Shown here: one piece after another, positions 1 to 9,261 of the stretch | Numbering within the stretch: position 1 is the first letter of the stretch | How the letters are laid out: each line of letters opens with the position of its first letter | Origin: Streptomyces guryensis | GTDB taxonomy: Bacteria; Actinomycetota; Actinomycetes; Streptomycetales; Streptomycetaceae | DNA length: 64,000 nt | Direction: 5' to 3' | Assembly (NCBI RefSeq): GCF_021261325.1 | Contig: NZ_JAJSBI010000021.1 | Location: 119,427 to 183,426, forward strand | The notes under the pieces: model-generated | Database searches by the model: none | Seen by the model: the letters and a program-made list of their open reading frames with translations, nothing else | Told to the model about the DNA's origin: nothing | Program-made: the position numbers and the translations under genes

Positions 1-852
1 GTCGCCCCATGTGCCCCAGGTGAACACGCGGGTCTTGTGGACGTGGACGTTCTCGGCCTGCCCGCAGCCGATGCCGCTCCCCAGGAAGATGACACCGTCG
101 ACCTGGCAGTTGTTGCTGTTCTCGATCCGCAGGCCGCCGACCGAGGAGTTCGGGGCGAGCAGGACGCCGTGCCCCTTGACGGTCACCTGCTCGACGCCCT
201 TGACGTCGATCTGCGCCTTGAGGACGGCTCCGCCGGCCAGGTAGACGGTCTTGCCGCTGGGGACGGTGAGGATGTTGCCGGTGACGGTGTGCAGGCCGGG
301 GCCATAGTAGAGGACGTCCGGGTCGTCGGCGGACGGGGCGTGCTTCTCGACCCGGTTGGTGATGACGTGCAGGCAGTCGAAGATCTCGTCGTTGATCTGG
401 ACGATGACGTCCTTCGGCTCGTCGAGCGTGAACCGCAGGGTGTCACCGAGGAGTTCGGGTTTGATGCCGTACGAGTCCGGCCGCACCCGGGCCTTGGTGG
501 TGCCGCCCTTGAGGTGGGTGACCTCCAGCTCCACCGGTCCGCAGAAGTCGAAGTACACCATCGAGGAGCCCCAGACCTTGCCGGAGCCGGTGGTGGGGTT
601 GATCTCCTTGGTACCCGGCGCGTAGCAGGAAAGGGTCTGCCACTCGCCGTCGGGGGCGGTGCGCACCCGCACCTTGAAGCTGGCCTGGGTCCCCGCGCCG
701 GACGGGATGGGGTAGGTCACCAGCTGCGGCGCGGGGGCGTCGGCCGTCTCGTCGGCGTGCGCCGCCGTGGCGGTCAGGGAGGACAGGCCGGCGGCGAGGG
801 CGGCAGCTCCGGCCGCCTGGAGGGTTCTGCGACGGGTCAGGTTCGTGTCCAT
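1..852 (-). CDS. Tat-exported beta-helix glycoside hydrolase (GH28-like), 3'-truncated by window edge
   Basis: The reading frame starts at an ATG at 852 and stays open to base 1, so the C-terminus lies outside the window. The first residues carry a twin-arginine signal (TRRRTLQAAG) followed by an Ala-rich core, so the product is probably exported by Tat. The visible 284 residues resemble secreted right-handed beta-helix enzymes of the GH28/polygalacturonase type: a beta-sandwich stretch, then LYYGPGLHTVTG, a KTVYLAGGAVLKA turn, and repeated short strands ending in VFTWGTWGD. The catalytic Asp cluster of GH28 would lie further on and cannot be checked. It precedes a GH51 gene on the same strand with a 55-base gap, consistent with a role in pectin or arabinan side-chain breakdown. 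The exact family is uncertain. Confidence 0.6.
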   Translation of the reverse strand, partial: MDTNLTRRRTLQAAGAAALAAGLSSLTATAAHADETADAPAPQLVTYPIPSGAGTQASFKVRVRTAPDGEWQTLSCYAPGTKEINPTTGSGKVWGSSMVYFDFCGPVELEVTHLKGGTTKARVRPDSYGIKPELLGDTLRFTLDEPKDVIVQINDEIFDCLHVITNRVEKHAPSADDPDVLYYGPGLHTVTGNILTVPSGKTVYLAGGAVLKAQIDVKGVEQVTVKGHGVLLAPNSSVGGLRIENSNNCQVDGVIFLGSGIGCGQAENVHVHKTRVFTWGTWGD

Positions 853-907
853 GTGCGGCTCCTGTCAGGCGGAAAGTGCGGTTGCGGGAATGGGAACTGA
901 TGTTGCG

Positions 908-2425
908 TCAGTCCAGCTGGGCGCGGACCGTGACGAACGAGTGGGGCGGCAGTGTGAGGGTGAGACCCTGGTCGGTGGCCTTGAGGTCGTCGAAGGGGCG
1001 CGGGGCGACCGTGTGAGGCGTGCCCGGCGTGTTGTGGTCGTGCAGCCGGTCGGCGGTCAGGATGCGGGCGCTCGGTTCACTGACGGACCGGCCGCGCAGG
1101 TCCAGAGTCAGTTCGGCGGGTTCCTCGGCATCGAGGTTGGACAGCGAGATGAGGACCGTCCGGTCCTTGACGCTGGCGGAGGCGGACAGGGTCTCCAGCT
1201 CCGTGTCACCAACGGTGCGTCGGGCGTCGTTCCCGGTCAGATGGATGGCGAGCGAGGTGGCGTCCTGGTGGCCCTTGTTCATCTCGAAGACGTGGTAGGT
1301 CGGGGTCAGCACGAGTGAGTCGCCGTCGGTGAGGAGCATCGCCTGCAGAACGTTGACGGTCTGGGCGATGTTGGCCATGTGCAAACGTGCGGCGTGCTTG
1401 TGGAAGATGTCGAAGTGGGTGCTCGCCACGAGTGCGTCGCGCAAAGTGTTCTGCTGGAACAGGAACCCGGGGTTGGTGCCCGGTTCTACGTCCCACCAGG
1501 TGCCCCACTCGTCCAGCACCAGCCCGACCGTGCGACCTGGATCGTAGACGTCCAAGACGGTGGAGTGGCCGGTGAGGATGCGGTCGAGGCGGCGGGCCGC
1601 GACCATGGTGCGGTAGTAGTCGTCGGTGTCGAAGACGGTCGAGCTGCCCTTGGCCTCCCAGGGCCCGGCGATCGTGTAGTAGTGCACGGACAGGCCCTGG
1701 AAGAAGTTCTTCGGGGTGGCCTCGCAGCCGAAGCAGCTGATCTGCTGCATCAGCGTCTCGGTCCACTTGTAGTCGGCGTCCGAGGCGCCGGAGGCGATGC
1801 GGTAGAGCTTGTTGTCGCCGTGGTCGCGGCAGTAGGTGGCGTACTGGCGGGCCAGGTCGGCGGAGTACTCGGCGCGCATGTTGCCGCCGCAGCCCCAGGT
1901 CTCGTTGCCGATGCCCCAGTACTTCACTCGCCAGGGCTCGTTGCGGCCGTTGGCCCTGCGCAGCCTGGCCATGGGGCTGTCGCCGTCGCGGGTGAGGTAC
2001 TCGACCCATTCGCTCATCTCGCGCACGGTGCCGGAGCCGACGTTGCCGCTGATGTAGGGCTCGGCGCCGAGGAGTTCGCACAGGGCCATGAATTCGTGGG
2101 TGCCGAAGTGGTTGTTCTCCTCGACGTCGCCCCAGTGCGTGTTGACCATGCTCGGCCGCTGCTCGCGGGGGCCAATGCCGTCACGCCAGTGGTATTCGTC
2201 GGCGAAACAGCCGCCCGGCCAGCGCAGGTTGGGGATGTCCAGGGCGCGTAGCGCCTGGACGACGTCGAGCCGGATGCCTCCTTCGTTGGGGATGGGCGAG
2301 TCCTCCCCGACCCAGAAGCCGCCGTAGATGCAGCGGCCGAGGTGCTCGGCGAAGTGGCCGTAGAGATGGCGGCTGATCGTCGGGCCCTCGATGTCGAGGT
2401 TGATGACCGCGGTGGCGTGGGGCAC
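908..2425 (-). CDS. alpha-N-arabinofuranosidase, GH51
   Basis: Cytoplasmic retaining arabinofuranosidase that releases L-arabinose from arabino-oligosaccharides. The protein is 505 residues, normal for GH51. The acid/base lies in GIGNETWGCGG (Glu about 175) and the probable nucleophile in LVLDEWGTWW (Glu about 306), close to the positions in characterised GH51 enzymes. I chose the GTG at 2425 because it has a GGAG ribosome site seven bases upstream and starts right at the family N-terminus; an in-frame upstream extension to 2584 lacks both. There is no signal peptide, so it works on imported oligosaccharides. It is divergent from the sugar ABC operon starting at 2924, and an AACCGGTT operator lies 136 bases upstream, suggesting joint LacI-type control. 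Confidence 0.93.
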   Translation of the reverse strand: MPHATAVINLDIEGPTISRHLYGHFAEHLGRCIYGGFWVGEDSPIPNEGGIRLDVVQALRALDIPNLRWPGGCFADEYHWRDGIGPREQRPSMVNTHWGDVEENNHFGTHEFMALCELLGAEPYISGNVGSGTVREMSEWVEYLTRDGDSPMARLRRANGRNEPWRVKYWGIGNETWGCGGNMRAEYSADLARQYATYCRDHGDNKLYRIASGASDADYKWTETLMQQISCFGCEATPKNFFQGLSVHYYTIAGPWEAKGSSTVFDTDDYYRTMVAARRLDRILTGHSTVLDVYDPGRTVGLVLDEWGTWWDVEPGTNPGFLFQQNTLRDALVASTHFDIFHKHAARLHMANIAQTVNVLQAMLLTDGDSLVLTPTYHVFEMNKGHQDATSLAIHLTGNDARRTVGDTELETLSASASVKDRTVLISLSNLDAEEPAELTLDLRGRSVSEPSARILTADRLHDHNTPGTPHTVAPRPFDDLKATDQGLTLTLPPHSFVTVRAQLD

Positions 2426-2560
2426 GGACGTACTCCTGCGTCGATGGGGAGGTGCATGGGGGCGATGAGTTGCGGAGCGGTGTTGCGGGGCGCGAGCAGG
2501 GGGTGGGGGCGCGGCGATCCCGATCGTGGCTGCCTTGTTCGAGGTGTCGAAAGTGTTAGC

Positions 2561-2578
2561 AACCGGTTTCTTGTAGCG
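2561..2578. promoter_or_regulatory. candidate LacI-type operator, copy 1 (AACCGGTTTCTTGTAGCG)
   Basis: An 18-base element with the palindromic core AACCGGTT lies upstream of the GH51 gene. It matches the element at 2737-2754 at 16 of 18 positions. AACCGGTT cores are typical of LacI-family operators. The matching regulator is not obvious in the window. Confidence 0.55.
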
Positions 2579-2689
2579 ATACAAGAAGCTGCCACCGATC
2601 CGCCGAATGAGTCAAGAGGGGTGCGTCAAGGTCACGTCGACGGACGTGAATACCCGGTCGGGCCGAGGTATTTGGGATGTTCCGAGCTC

Positions 2690-2719
2690 TTGACACCCAT
2701 CGGAGACCGCACCTAGCGT
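2690..2719 (+). promoter_or_regulatory. sigma-70-like promoter for the sugar ABC operon
   Basis: A perfect -35 box TTGACA (2690-2695) is followed after 18 bases by TAGCGT (2714-2719), a fair -10 box. The expected start of transcription near 2726 is about ten bases before the operator at 2737-2754, so a bound repressor would block early transcription. The long leader up to the ATG at 2924 holds no convincing gene. Confidence 0.5.
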
Positions 2720-2736
2720 TCGCCGGAAGTTACCCC

Positions 2737-2754
2737 AACCGGTTTCCCGTAGCG
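2737..2754. promoter_or_regulatory. candidate LacI-type operator, copy 2 (AACCGGTTTCCCGTAGCG)
   Basis: Second copy of the 18-base element, placed just downstream of the predicted start site of the ABC operon. Together with the copy at 2561 it would let one repressor silence both the GH51 gene and the importer until a sugar inducer is present. Confidence 0.55.
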
Positions 2755-2923
2755 GGCGTTTCGGGGCGTGACGCCGCACAGACGAAGCACCGGTTCCTCA
2801 ACTCTCGGCCCTCACCCGTGCGTTCGGCAGCAGCCGACGAGGTCGTACACGACATCCAGGTGTGCACGCCAGCGCTTCCCTTCTCCCTCTGATGTCCTTC
2901 CCCGCGCGAAAGGCTTCACCGTC

Positions 2924-4276
2924 ATGCCTGTTTCCCCCAGAGGCTCCCTCGACCGGCGCCGTTTCCTGGCCGCCTCCGCCGGTGCCGCTCTCTCGGCCGC
3001 CGCCCTGCCCGGCTGTGCCGCCTCCGTCGACTCGGGGAGCGGTGCCAAAGGCGCCAAGGAGACGCTCACCATCATGGACACCGCCTGGACCAAGAAGGAC
3101 AAGCAGAACGCCGAGCGCGAGCTCGGCATGAACCTCGAGATCGTCACGTACGACATCACCAAGCTCAACGCCATGCTGGCCGGCAAGAACCCGCCGGACG
3201 TGGTCCGCGGCATCGGCGCCACGGACGTGCCCTACTTCGCCGCGCGCGGTCTGATGGCCGACCTGGACCCGTACTTCGCCAAGAGCGACGCGCTCAAGCC
3301 CTCCGACCTCGCCCCGGCCAACGACGTGTGGCGCTACGACCACACGACCAAGAAGCAGGGCACCGGTCCCCGCTACGGCATGGCCAAGGACTACTCGCAG
3401 GACTGCATGTTCTGGTACCGCACCGACATGTTCGAGGCGGCCAAGCTGGAACTCCCCAGCGACACCGAACCGTTGTCCTGCGACGAGTGGCTGGACCTCG
3501 GCAAGCGCCTGGTCAAGCGCCGGCTCGGCAAGGTGAAGGTGTACGGCCTCAGCGGCACGCCCCTGGGCGGCCCCCTCACCCAGGTCATGTGGATGGCCGC
3601 GTCGGCCGGCGGAAGCCTGTTCGCCGAGGACCTGGCCACGGTGGACTTCTCCTCCCCCGAAGCGCTCAAGGCACTGCAGTGGTACCTGGACTACGCGAAG
3701 GCCGACATCGGCCCGAGCGTCGTCAACCCCAACCCGGACGGCTGGGACTGGCCCACCTACCAGGCGAATCGTATGGCGATGGCCACCGACGGCTACTGGT
3801 TCGGCGGCACCATCGGCGGCGACGCCAAGATCTCCGAGGTCTCGCGGTTCGCCCCCGCACCCCAGCTCGGCAGCCACCGCATCAGCCCCTGTTTCAGCGG
3901 CACCGGCTACTGGATCCCCAAGGAGGCCAAGAACAAGGACGCCGCCTGGAGGTACTTCGAGTGGTACTTCGCCAGCAAGCCCGCCCAGGACCGAGCGACC
4001 AGCGGGTGGGGCATCCCCTCCCTGAACTCGCTGCGCTCGAAGATGCCGCGGGACACGGCGTTCCACAAGCAGTCCTACGAGGTGCAGCAACGGGAGCTGG
4101 ACTACTTCTCGGTGCTGCCCGTCAGCCCGTACGCCCAGGTGGACGCCCTCAACGCGGTGCTCACCAAGGTGCTGCCGGACGCGGTCAAGTCCGGCACCTC
4201 GGCAGGGAAGATCGCCGACACGCTCAACTCCCAGATCAACGAACAGCTCGCGCGGGGCAAGGAGCTGGTGGGGTGA
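2924..4276 (+). CDS. extracellular solute-binding lipoprotein of a sugar ABC importer (family 1)
   Basis: Captures an oligosaccharide outside the membrane for the two permeases that follow. The 450-residue protein begins with SLDRRRFLAASAG and a lipobox LPGC with the lipidated Cys at about residue 31, so it is probably a Tat-exported lipoprotein. The rest looks like a maltose-type binding protein, with many aromatic residues (DGWDWPTYQANRMAMATDGYW) of the kind that stack on sugars. The start at 2924 has AAAGG upstream; the longer frame to 2768 has no signal peptide. The stop codon overlaps the GTG start of the first permease. Given the neighbouring GH51 and GH42, the ligand is probably an arabinose- or galactose-containing oligosaccharide. 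No ATPase is encoded in the operon; a shared MsiK-type ATPase elsewhere is the usual actinomycete solution. Confidence 0.88.
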   Translation: MPVSPRGSLDRRRFLAASAGAALSAAALPGCAASVDSGSGAKGAKETLTIMDTAWTKKDKQNAERELGMNLEIVTYDITKLNAMLAGKNPPDVVRGIGATDVPYFAARGLMADLDPYFAKSDALKPSDLAPANDVWRYDHTTKKQGTGPRYGMAKDYSQDCMFWYRTDMFEAAKLELPSDTEPLSCDEWLDLGKRLVKRRLGKVKVYGLSGTPLGGPLTQVMWMAASAGGSLFAEDLATVDFSSPEALKALQWYLDYAKADIGPSVVNPNPDGWDWPTYQANRMAMATDGYWFGGTIGGDAKISEVSRFAPAPQLGSHRISPCFSGTGYWIPKEAKNKDAAWRYFEWYFASKPAQDRATSGWGIPSLNSLRSKMPRDTAFHKQSYEVQQRELDYFSVLPVSPYAQVDALNAVLTKVLPDAVKSGTSAGKIADTLNSQINEQLARGKELVG

Positions 4277-5301
4277 GCACCGATCAACTCGCCGGTGCGG
4301 ACGCGCGTTCGTCGATGCGGGCGGCCGTCACCCGGCCCGGCTCGACGCGAACGCGCCGTCCCCGCTCGCTGCGGGCCCGCCGCACCGGGGCCTTCTACGT
4401 GTTCGCCGGCCCGTGGCTGCTGGGTTTCCTCGGCATGACGGTCTTCCCGCTGGGCTACGCGCTGTGGCTGAGCTTCACCAACTCCGACGGGCTGTCCCCG
4501 AACGCCCGCTATGTGGGGCTGGCCAACTACCGGGAGGTCTTCTCCGACCCGGACACCCTGGCCTCCCTGGCCCGCACCGGACTGTTCGCCGCGATCACGG
4601 TGCCGCTGACGATCGCGGCGGGATTGTTCCTCGCGGTGCTGCTGAACCAGCCGATCCGTGGCCGGGGCGTGTTCCGCACGCTGGTCTATCTGCCCGCGGT
4701 GGTGCCACCGGTCGGTGCCGCCCTCACCTTCAAGCTGATCTTCGACCGTGACTCGGGTTCGGCCAACGGCCTGTTGGACATCTTCGACGTCAACGGGCTG
4801 GCCTGGCTGCAGGATCCGTACGCCCGCTGGGTGCTGATCACGCTGACCGTGTGGGGCTGCGGGAACGTCATGATCATCTCGCTGGCCGGACTCCAGGACA
4901 TCCCCGCCGAACTGCTCGACGCGGCGCGGGTGGACGGGGCGAACTGGTGGCAGTCCTTCACCCGGATCACGCTGCCCCTCCTCTCCCCCGTGCTGTTCTT
5001 CCAGCTGGTCACCCAGATCATCGCGACCCTTCAGAGTTTCCTGCCCCTCCTCATCGCGGTCGATCCCACGCCCAAGGGAGTGGGGGCCGTGCCCCAGAGC
5101 AACCAGCTGATCATGATCGACGTCTTCGCGCAGTACTTCTCCAACGGCCGCTACGGCTACGCCTCCGCCCTGCTCTGGGTGCTCTTCGCGTTCGTCATGG
5201 CCGTCACCTTCCTCGTCTTCAGGCTGAGCAAGGGAGTGGTCTTCTACTCCGTGGATCCCGAACAGGCAAAGACCAAGCCCCGGACGATCGGAGACAACTG
5301 A
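4273..5301 (+). CDS. sugar ABC transporter permease (MalF-type)
   Basis: Inner-membrane subunit of the carbohydrate importer. The 342-residue protein has about six membrane spans and the EAA-loop signature near DIPAELLDAARVDGANWWQSF, which contacts the ATPase. I chose the GTG at 4273 because it overlaps the previous stop (GTGA), giving coupled translation; the long upstream extension of the same frame is only the shadow of the binding-protein gene. It overlaps the next permease by one base. Confidence 0.9.
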   Translation: MSTDQLAGADARSSMRAAVTRPGSTRTRRPRSLRARRTGAFYVFAGPWLLGFLGMTVFPLGYALWLSFTNSDGLSPNARYVGLANYREVFSDPDTLASLARTGLFAAITVPLTIAAGLFLAVLLNQPIRGRGVFRTLVYLPAVVPPVGAALTFKLIFDRDSGSANGLLDIFDVNGLAWLQDPYARWVLITLTVWGCGNVMIISLAGLQDIPAELLDAARVDGANWWQSFTRITLPLLSPVLFFQLVTQIIATLQSFLPLLIAVDPTPKGVGAVPQSNQLIMIDVFAQYFSNGRYGYASALLWVLFAFVMAVTFLVFRLSKGVVFYSVDPEQAKTKPRTIGDN

Positions 5302-6122
5302 TGGTCCTGGCCCGACGCAAAGTCGTCCACATGCTCCTGGTCGCGATCCTGGTGCTCATGCTCAGCCCCTTCGGCTGGCTCCTGATCAGCGCGTTCAAGG
5401 ACCCCTCCGAACTGCGCGCGGTGCCCATCCACTGGTGGCCGCACCGCCCGACCCTGGAGAACTTCCACCTCGCCCTGACTCTTTTCGACTTCTTCGGCTA
5501 CGCCCGCAACTCGCTGACGATCGCCGGCATCTACTCGGTGCTGATCACCCTGGCCTCGGCCTGGGCCGGCTACGGCTTCGCCCGGCTGAGCGGGCCAGGC
5601 AAGCGGATCATCTTCGGCCTGATGCTGTCCACGATGATGACGCCGCAGATCATCACCCTCATCCCGACCTACCTGCTGTTCGCCAAGGCCGGGCTGACCA
5701 ACACCTATGTGCCGTGGGTGCTGTGGGGACTGGCCGGAGCGCCGTACCTGATCTTCCTCTTCCGGCAGTTCTTCACCAACATGCCCAAGGAACTGGAGGA
5801 GGCGGCGATCATCGACGGCTGCGGTCAGATCCGCATCTTCTGGCGGATCTTCCTCCCGCAGTCCTGGCCCGTCATCGCCACCAGCCTGGTCCTCTCCTTC
5901 AGCTGGAGCTGGGGCGACTACATCTCCCCCGCCCTGCTGCTGGACGACGACCGCACCACGCTCGCGGTGAAGATGGCCACCGGCTACGTCAACGAGCACG
6001 GAACCGGCCTCTACACCGTCGTCGGCGCGGGCGCCATCCTCTACATCCTGCCCTCGCTGGTCCTGTTCCTCATCCTGCAACGCGGCTTCGTCGCCGGCAC
6101 CGCCACATCCGGACTCAAGTGA
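5301..6122 (+). CDS. sugar ABC transporter permease (MalG-type)
   Basis: Second permease of the importer, 273 residues with six predicted spans and the EAA loop around MPKELEEAAIIDGCGQIRIFW. The start at 5301 overlaps the TGA of the previous gene (TGATG). It is followed after 28 bases by the GH42 gene, so sugars carried in are next cut in the cytoplasm. Confidence 0.9.
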   Translation: MVLARRKVVHMLLVAILVLMLSPFGWLLISAFKDPSELRAVPIHWWPHRPTLENFHLALTLFDFFGYARNSLTIAGIYSVLITLASAWAGYGFARLSGPGKRIIFGLMLSTMMTPQIITLIPTYLLFAKAGLTNTYVPWVLWGLAGAPYLIFLFRQFFTNMPKELEEAAIIDGCGQIRIFWRIFLPQSWPVIATSLVLSFSWSWGDYISPALLLDDDRTTLAVKMATGYVNEHGTGLYTVVGAGAILYILPSLVLFLILQRGFVAGTATSGLK

Positions 6123-6150
6123 CCACGTCTGCCCATCCCGGAGCCACACA

Positions 6151-8157
6151 GTGACCACGAAACCCGTCCTCTCCGTCCCCGGCATCGCCTACGGCGGCGA
6201 CTACAACCCCGAACAGTGGCCCGAGGAGGTGTGGGCCGAGGACATGCGCCTCATGGGCGAGGCCGGTGTCAACTTCGTCAGCGTCGGCATCTTCTCCTGG
6301 GCCCTGCTGGAGCCCTCGGACGGCGTGTACGACTTCTCGCGCATGGACAGGATCCTGGACCTGCTGCACGAGAACGGCATCGCCGCCGACCTCGCGACCC
6401 CTACCGCGGCGCCCCCGGCGTGGTTCTACCGTGCCCACCCGGAGGCGCTGCCGGTCGACAAGGACGGCCGCCGGCTGTCGTACGGCAGCCGCCAGACGCT
6501 CTGCCCGTCCAGCCCCGCCTACCGCGAGGCCGCTCTGCGCATCACGCGCGCGCTCGCCGAACGGTACGCCGGCCACCCGGCGCTGGCGATGTGGCACATC
6601 CACAACGAGTACGGCTGCCACAACAACGCCTGCTACTGCGACACCAGCGCGGCGGCGTTCCGGGCCTGGCTGCGTACCAAGTACGCCGACGACCTGGCGG
6701 CGCTGAACGACGCCTGGGGCACCACCTTCTGGGGCCAGTGGTACTACGACTGGGACGAGATCCTGCCCCCGCGGGCGAGCGGCGCCGGGCCCAACCCGTC
6801 TCATCTCCTGGACTGGCGCCGCTTCAGCTCGGACGCACTGCTGTCGCTCTACAAGGCGGAGCGTGACGTGGTGCGGGCGACGACCCCCGCCACTCCCGTC
6901 ACCACCAACTTCATGGCGATCACCGACGCGCTGGACTACTGGCGCTGGGCCCCCGAGCTGGACGTGGTGGCGAATGACCACTACACGATGTCCACCGACC
7001 CCGAGCCGGAGATCGAGATCGCGCTGAGCAGCGACCTGATGCGGTCGCTGGCGGGCGGCCCCTGGTTCCTGATGGAGCACTCCACCGGGGCGCTGAACTG
7101 GCACACCGTCAACCGGCCGAAGGGACCTGGGGAGTTGCGCCGCAACGCCCTCGCACACGTGGCCCACGGCGCGGACGGCATCGCCTTCTTCCAGTGGCGG
7201 GCGTCGAAGGCTGGCGCCGAACAGTGGCACTCGGCGATGGTTCCGCACGCCGGCACCGACAGCCAGATCTGGCGGGACGTGGTCCGCCTGGGCACCGACC
7301 TCAAGGCGCTGGCCGAGGTCCGCGGCAGCACCGGCACGGCCGAGGTCGCCATCACCTGGGACTGGAACGCCCGCTGGGCCCTGGAGGTCCCCGCCCAGCC
7401 CAACAGCCGGCTGCGCTATGTGGACCTGGTGCGCTCCTGGTACGAGCCGCTGTGGCGGGCGGGCGTCGCCGTGGACTTCGTACGCCCGGACGCAGACCTG
7501 TCGTCGCACCGTCTGGTCCTGGTGCCGGGCCTGTACCTGGTCGACGATGAGGGCGCGGCGAACCTGGCAGGGTTCGCGGAGCGGGGCGGCACGCTCGCGG
7601 TCGGCTTCCACAGCGGAGCCGTCGACGAGAACTGCCATGTCCGGCTGGGCGGTTACCCCGGAGCGTTCCGCGAGGTGCTGGGCGTCCGTTCGGACGAGTA
7701 CCTCCCGCTCCAGCCCGGCGAGACGATCGGGCTGAGCGGGGGCGGTACGGGCTCACTGTGGTCGGAACGCCTGCGCCTGGCGGGAGCGGAGGCGGTGACG
7801 ACGTACACCGACGGGCTGATGGCGGGCGTACCCGCCGCGACCCGGAACACGTACGGCGACGGCACGGCCTGGTACCTGGCCACGCACCCGGACCCAGCCA
7901 CCCTCGCCTCCCTCCTCACCACGGCGTACACCGCGGCCGGAGTGGAACCGGTCCGCACGGCGCCGGAGGGCGTCGAGGTGGTGCGCCGCCGATCGCCCTC
8001 CGCGGACTACCTGTTCCTCATCGACCACGGGGGGCACGGCGCGCAGGTGACCGTTGCCGAGGACGCGACCGAACTCCTCACCGGCAAGGCGACGCCGGGT
8101 TCGGTGACGCTGGCACCGGGACAGATCGCGGTGGTACGCGAGCCGCGGCACGGCTGA
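6151..8157 (+). CDS. beta-galactosidase, GH42
   Basis: Intracellular retaining beta-galactosidase of 668 residues, normal for GH42. The acid/base is Glu 153 in HIHNEYG and the nucleophile Glu 309 in WFLMEHST. Cysteines around 118, 156, 161 and 163 resemble the zinc cluster of some GH42 enzymes. GTG at 6151 has GGAG seven bases upstream. It lacks a signal peptide and ends the importer operon. With the GH51 next door, this fits turnover of type I or II arabinogalactan or RG-I side-chain oligosaccharides; lactose is less likely in this setting. Confidence 0.93.
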   Translation: MTTKPVLSVPGIAYGGDYNPEQWPEEVWAEDMRLMGEAGVNFVSVGIFSWALLEPSDGVYDFSRMDRILDLLHENGIAADLATPTAAPPAWFYRAHPEALPVDKDGRRLSYGSRQTLCPSSPAYREAALRITRALAERYAGHPALAMWHIHNEYGCHNNACYCDTSAAAFRAWLRTKYADDLAALNDAWGTTFWGQWYYDWDEILPPRASGAGPNPSHLLDWRRFSSDALLSLYKAERDVVRATTPATPVTTNFMAITDALDYWRWAPELDVVANDHYTMSTDPEPEIEIALSSDLMRSLAGGPWFLMEHSTGALNWHTVNRPKGPGELRRNALAHVAHGADGIAFFQWRASKAGAEQWHSAMVPHAGTDSQIWRDVVRLGTDLKALAEVRGSTGTAEVAITWDWNARWALEVPAQPNSRLRYVDLVRSWYEPLWRAGVAVDFVRPDADLSSHRLVLVPGLYLVDDEGAANLAGFAERGGTLAVGFHSGAVDENCHVRLGGYPGAFREVLGVRSDEYLPLQPGETIGLSGGGTGSLWSERLRLAGAEAVTTYTDGLMAGVPAATRNTYGDGTAWYLATHPDPATLASLLTTAYTAAGVEPVRTAPEGVEVVRRRSPSADYLFLIDHGGHGAQVTVAEDATELLTGKATPGSVTLAPGQIAVVREPRHG

Positions 8158-8304
8158 CGCACGGGTCCCGGTGTCGGGCAGCTGTCCGGCCAACGAGAGG
8201 GGCACCACGCGAGCCGGCCTCGCTCCTGCGGTTGGACATGTGTGTGGCGGAGTGAGACAGCCGGGCCTGCCCCTGCGTCGCTCGCCGAGCGCCGGCGCTG
8301 CCAC

Positions 8305-9261
8305 TCAGCGAGGACTGTGCAGACCTCGGCGGAGGGCGGCGATCACGTCCGTGTTCATCCGGGTGGCCACGGTGGCCTGGCTGCCCTGGTTAGCGCCGTG
8401 GAACGTGCCCGGGTACAGGTGCAGTTCGGTGAGCACGGCGGCCTGCGCGAGCCGCTGGGCGTAGGCGATGGCCTCGTCCCGCAGCGGGTCGAACTGGGCG
8501 GCGCCGACGAACGCGGGCGGCAGTCCGGACAGGTCCTCGGCGCGCGCGGGCGCCGCGAAGGAGGACACGCCGTCCCCTCCCCGTACGCCCTCTCCGAGGA
8601 AGTGGTCCCAGCTGAGTTCGGCGTCGGGCCTGCTCCAGCCGGGGGTGTCGGTGTAGGCGCGCATCGACTCGGTGAGCAGGCGGTCGTCGAGCACGGGGGT
8701 GAGCAGGCACTGGAAGCAGAGGTCCGGGCCGCCCCGGTCCCGGGTGAGGAGGGTCAGCGCGGCGGCCAGGGCCCCGCCCGCGCTCTCCCCGAAGACCCCG
8801 ATCCGGTGCGCGTCGATGCCGAGACCGGCCGCGTTCTTGGCGACCCACTCCAGGGCGGCGTAGCAGTCCTCGATCGCGGCGGGGTAGGGGTGCTCGGGCG
8901 CGAGACGGTAGTCCACCAGCACGACGGCCGCTCCCGTCTCCGCAGCCAGGCGGCGGGCGTCGGCGTCCGAGGTGGCGATGGAACCGAGGACGAATCCGCC
9001 ACCGTGGAGGTACAGCAGCCCCGGGACTTCGCCCTGGCCCGCGGGACGGTGGACGCGCACCGCGACGGGCGGCGCGTCCGCGGGCCCGGGCACCAGTTCG
9101 TCCTGGACGGTCAGCGGCACAGGCGACTCGTACGGGGGCTGGTAGGCCAGCCCCCGATTCATGCCGGCGCGGGCGGCCTCGTGGTCCGTGAAGTCGAACA
9201 GGGCGACGAACTCCAGGCGGGGTGCGAGTTCGGGGTCGATGGGGTAGGACGGGTCGGTCAT
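8305..9261 (-). CDS. alpha/beta hydrolase, HSL-type carboxylesterase
   Basis: A 318-residue esterase of the hormone-sensitive-lipase family. The oxyanion-hole motif HGGG is at 86-89, the nucleophile in GESAGG (Ser about 160), the acid in FDPLRDEA (Asp about 258) and the base His about 288 in TFHGA. It starts inside the end of the GH78 gene (ATGA overlap), so the two are co-translated. In this place it may strip acetyl or other acyl groups from rhamnose-containing glycosides so that the rhamnosidase can act; that substrate is inferred from context only. Confidence 0.85.
   Translation of the reverse strand: MTDPSYPIDPELAPRLEFVALFDFTDHEAARAGMNRGLAYQPPYESPVPLTVQDELVPGPADAPPVAVRVHRPAGQGEVPGLLYLHGGGFVLGSIATSDADARRLAAETGAAVVLVDYRLAPEHPYPAAIEDCYAALEWVAKNAAGLGIDAHRIGVFGESAGGALAAALTLLTRDRGGPDLCFQCLLTPVLDDRLLTESMRAYTDTPGWSRPDAELSWDHFLGEGVRGGDGVSSFAAPARAEDLSGLPPAFVGAAQFDPLRDEAIAYAQRLAQAAVLTELHLYPGTFHGANQGSQATVATRMNTDVIAALRRGLHSPR

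Noticed and set aside
3328..4272. N-terminal extension of the first sugar permease
   Set aside because: The part before 4273 is an out-of-frame reading of the binding-protein gene; GTG 4273 overlaps its stop and begins the real protein.
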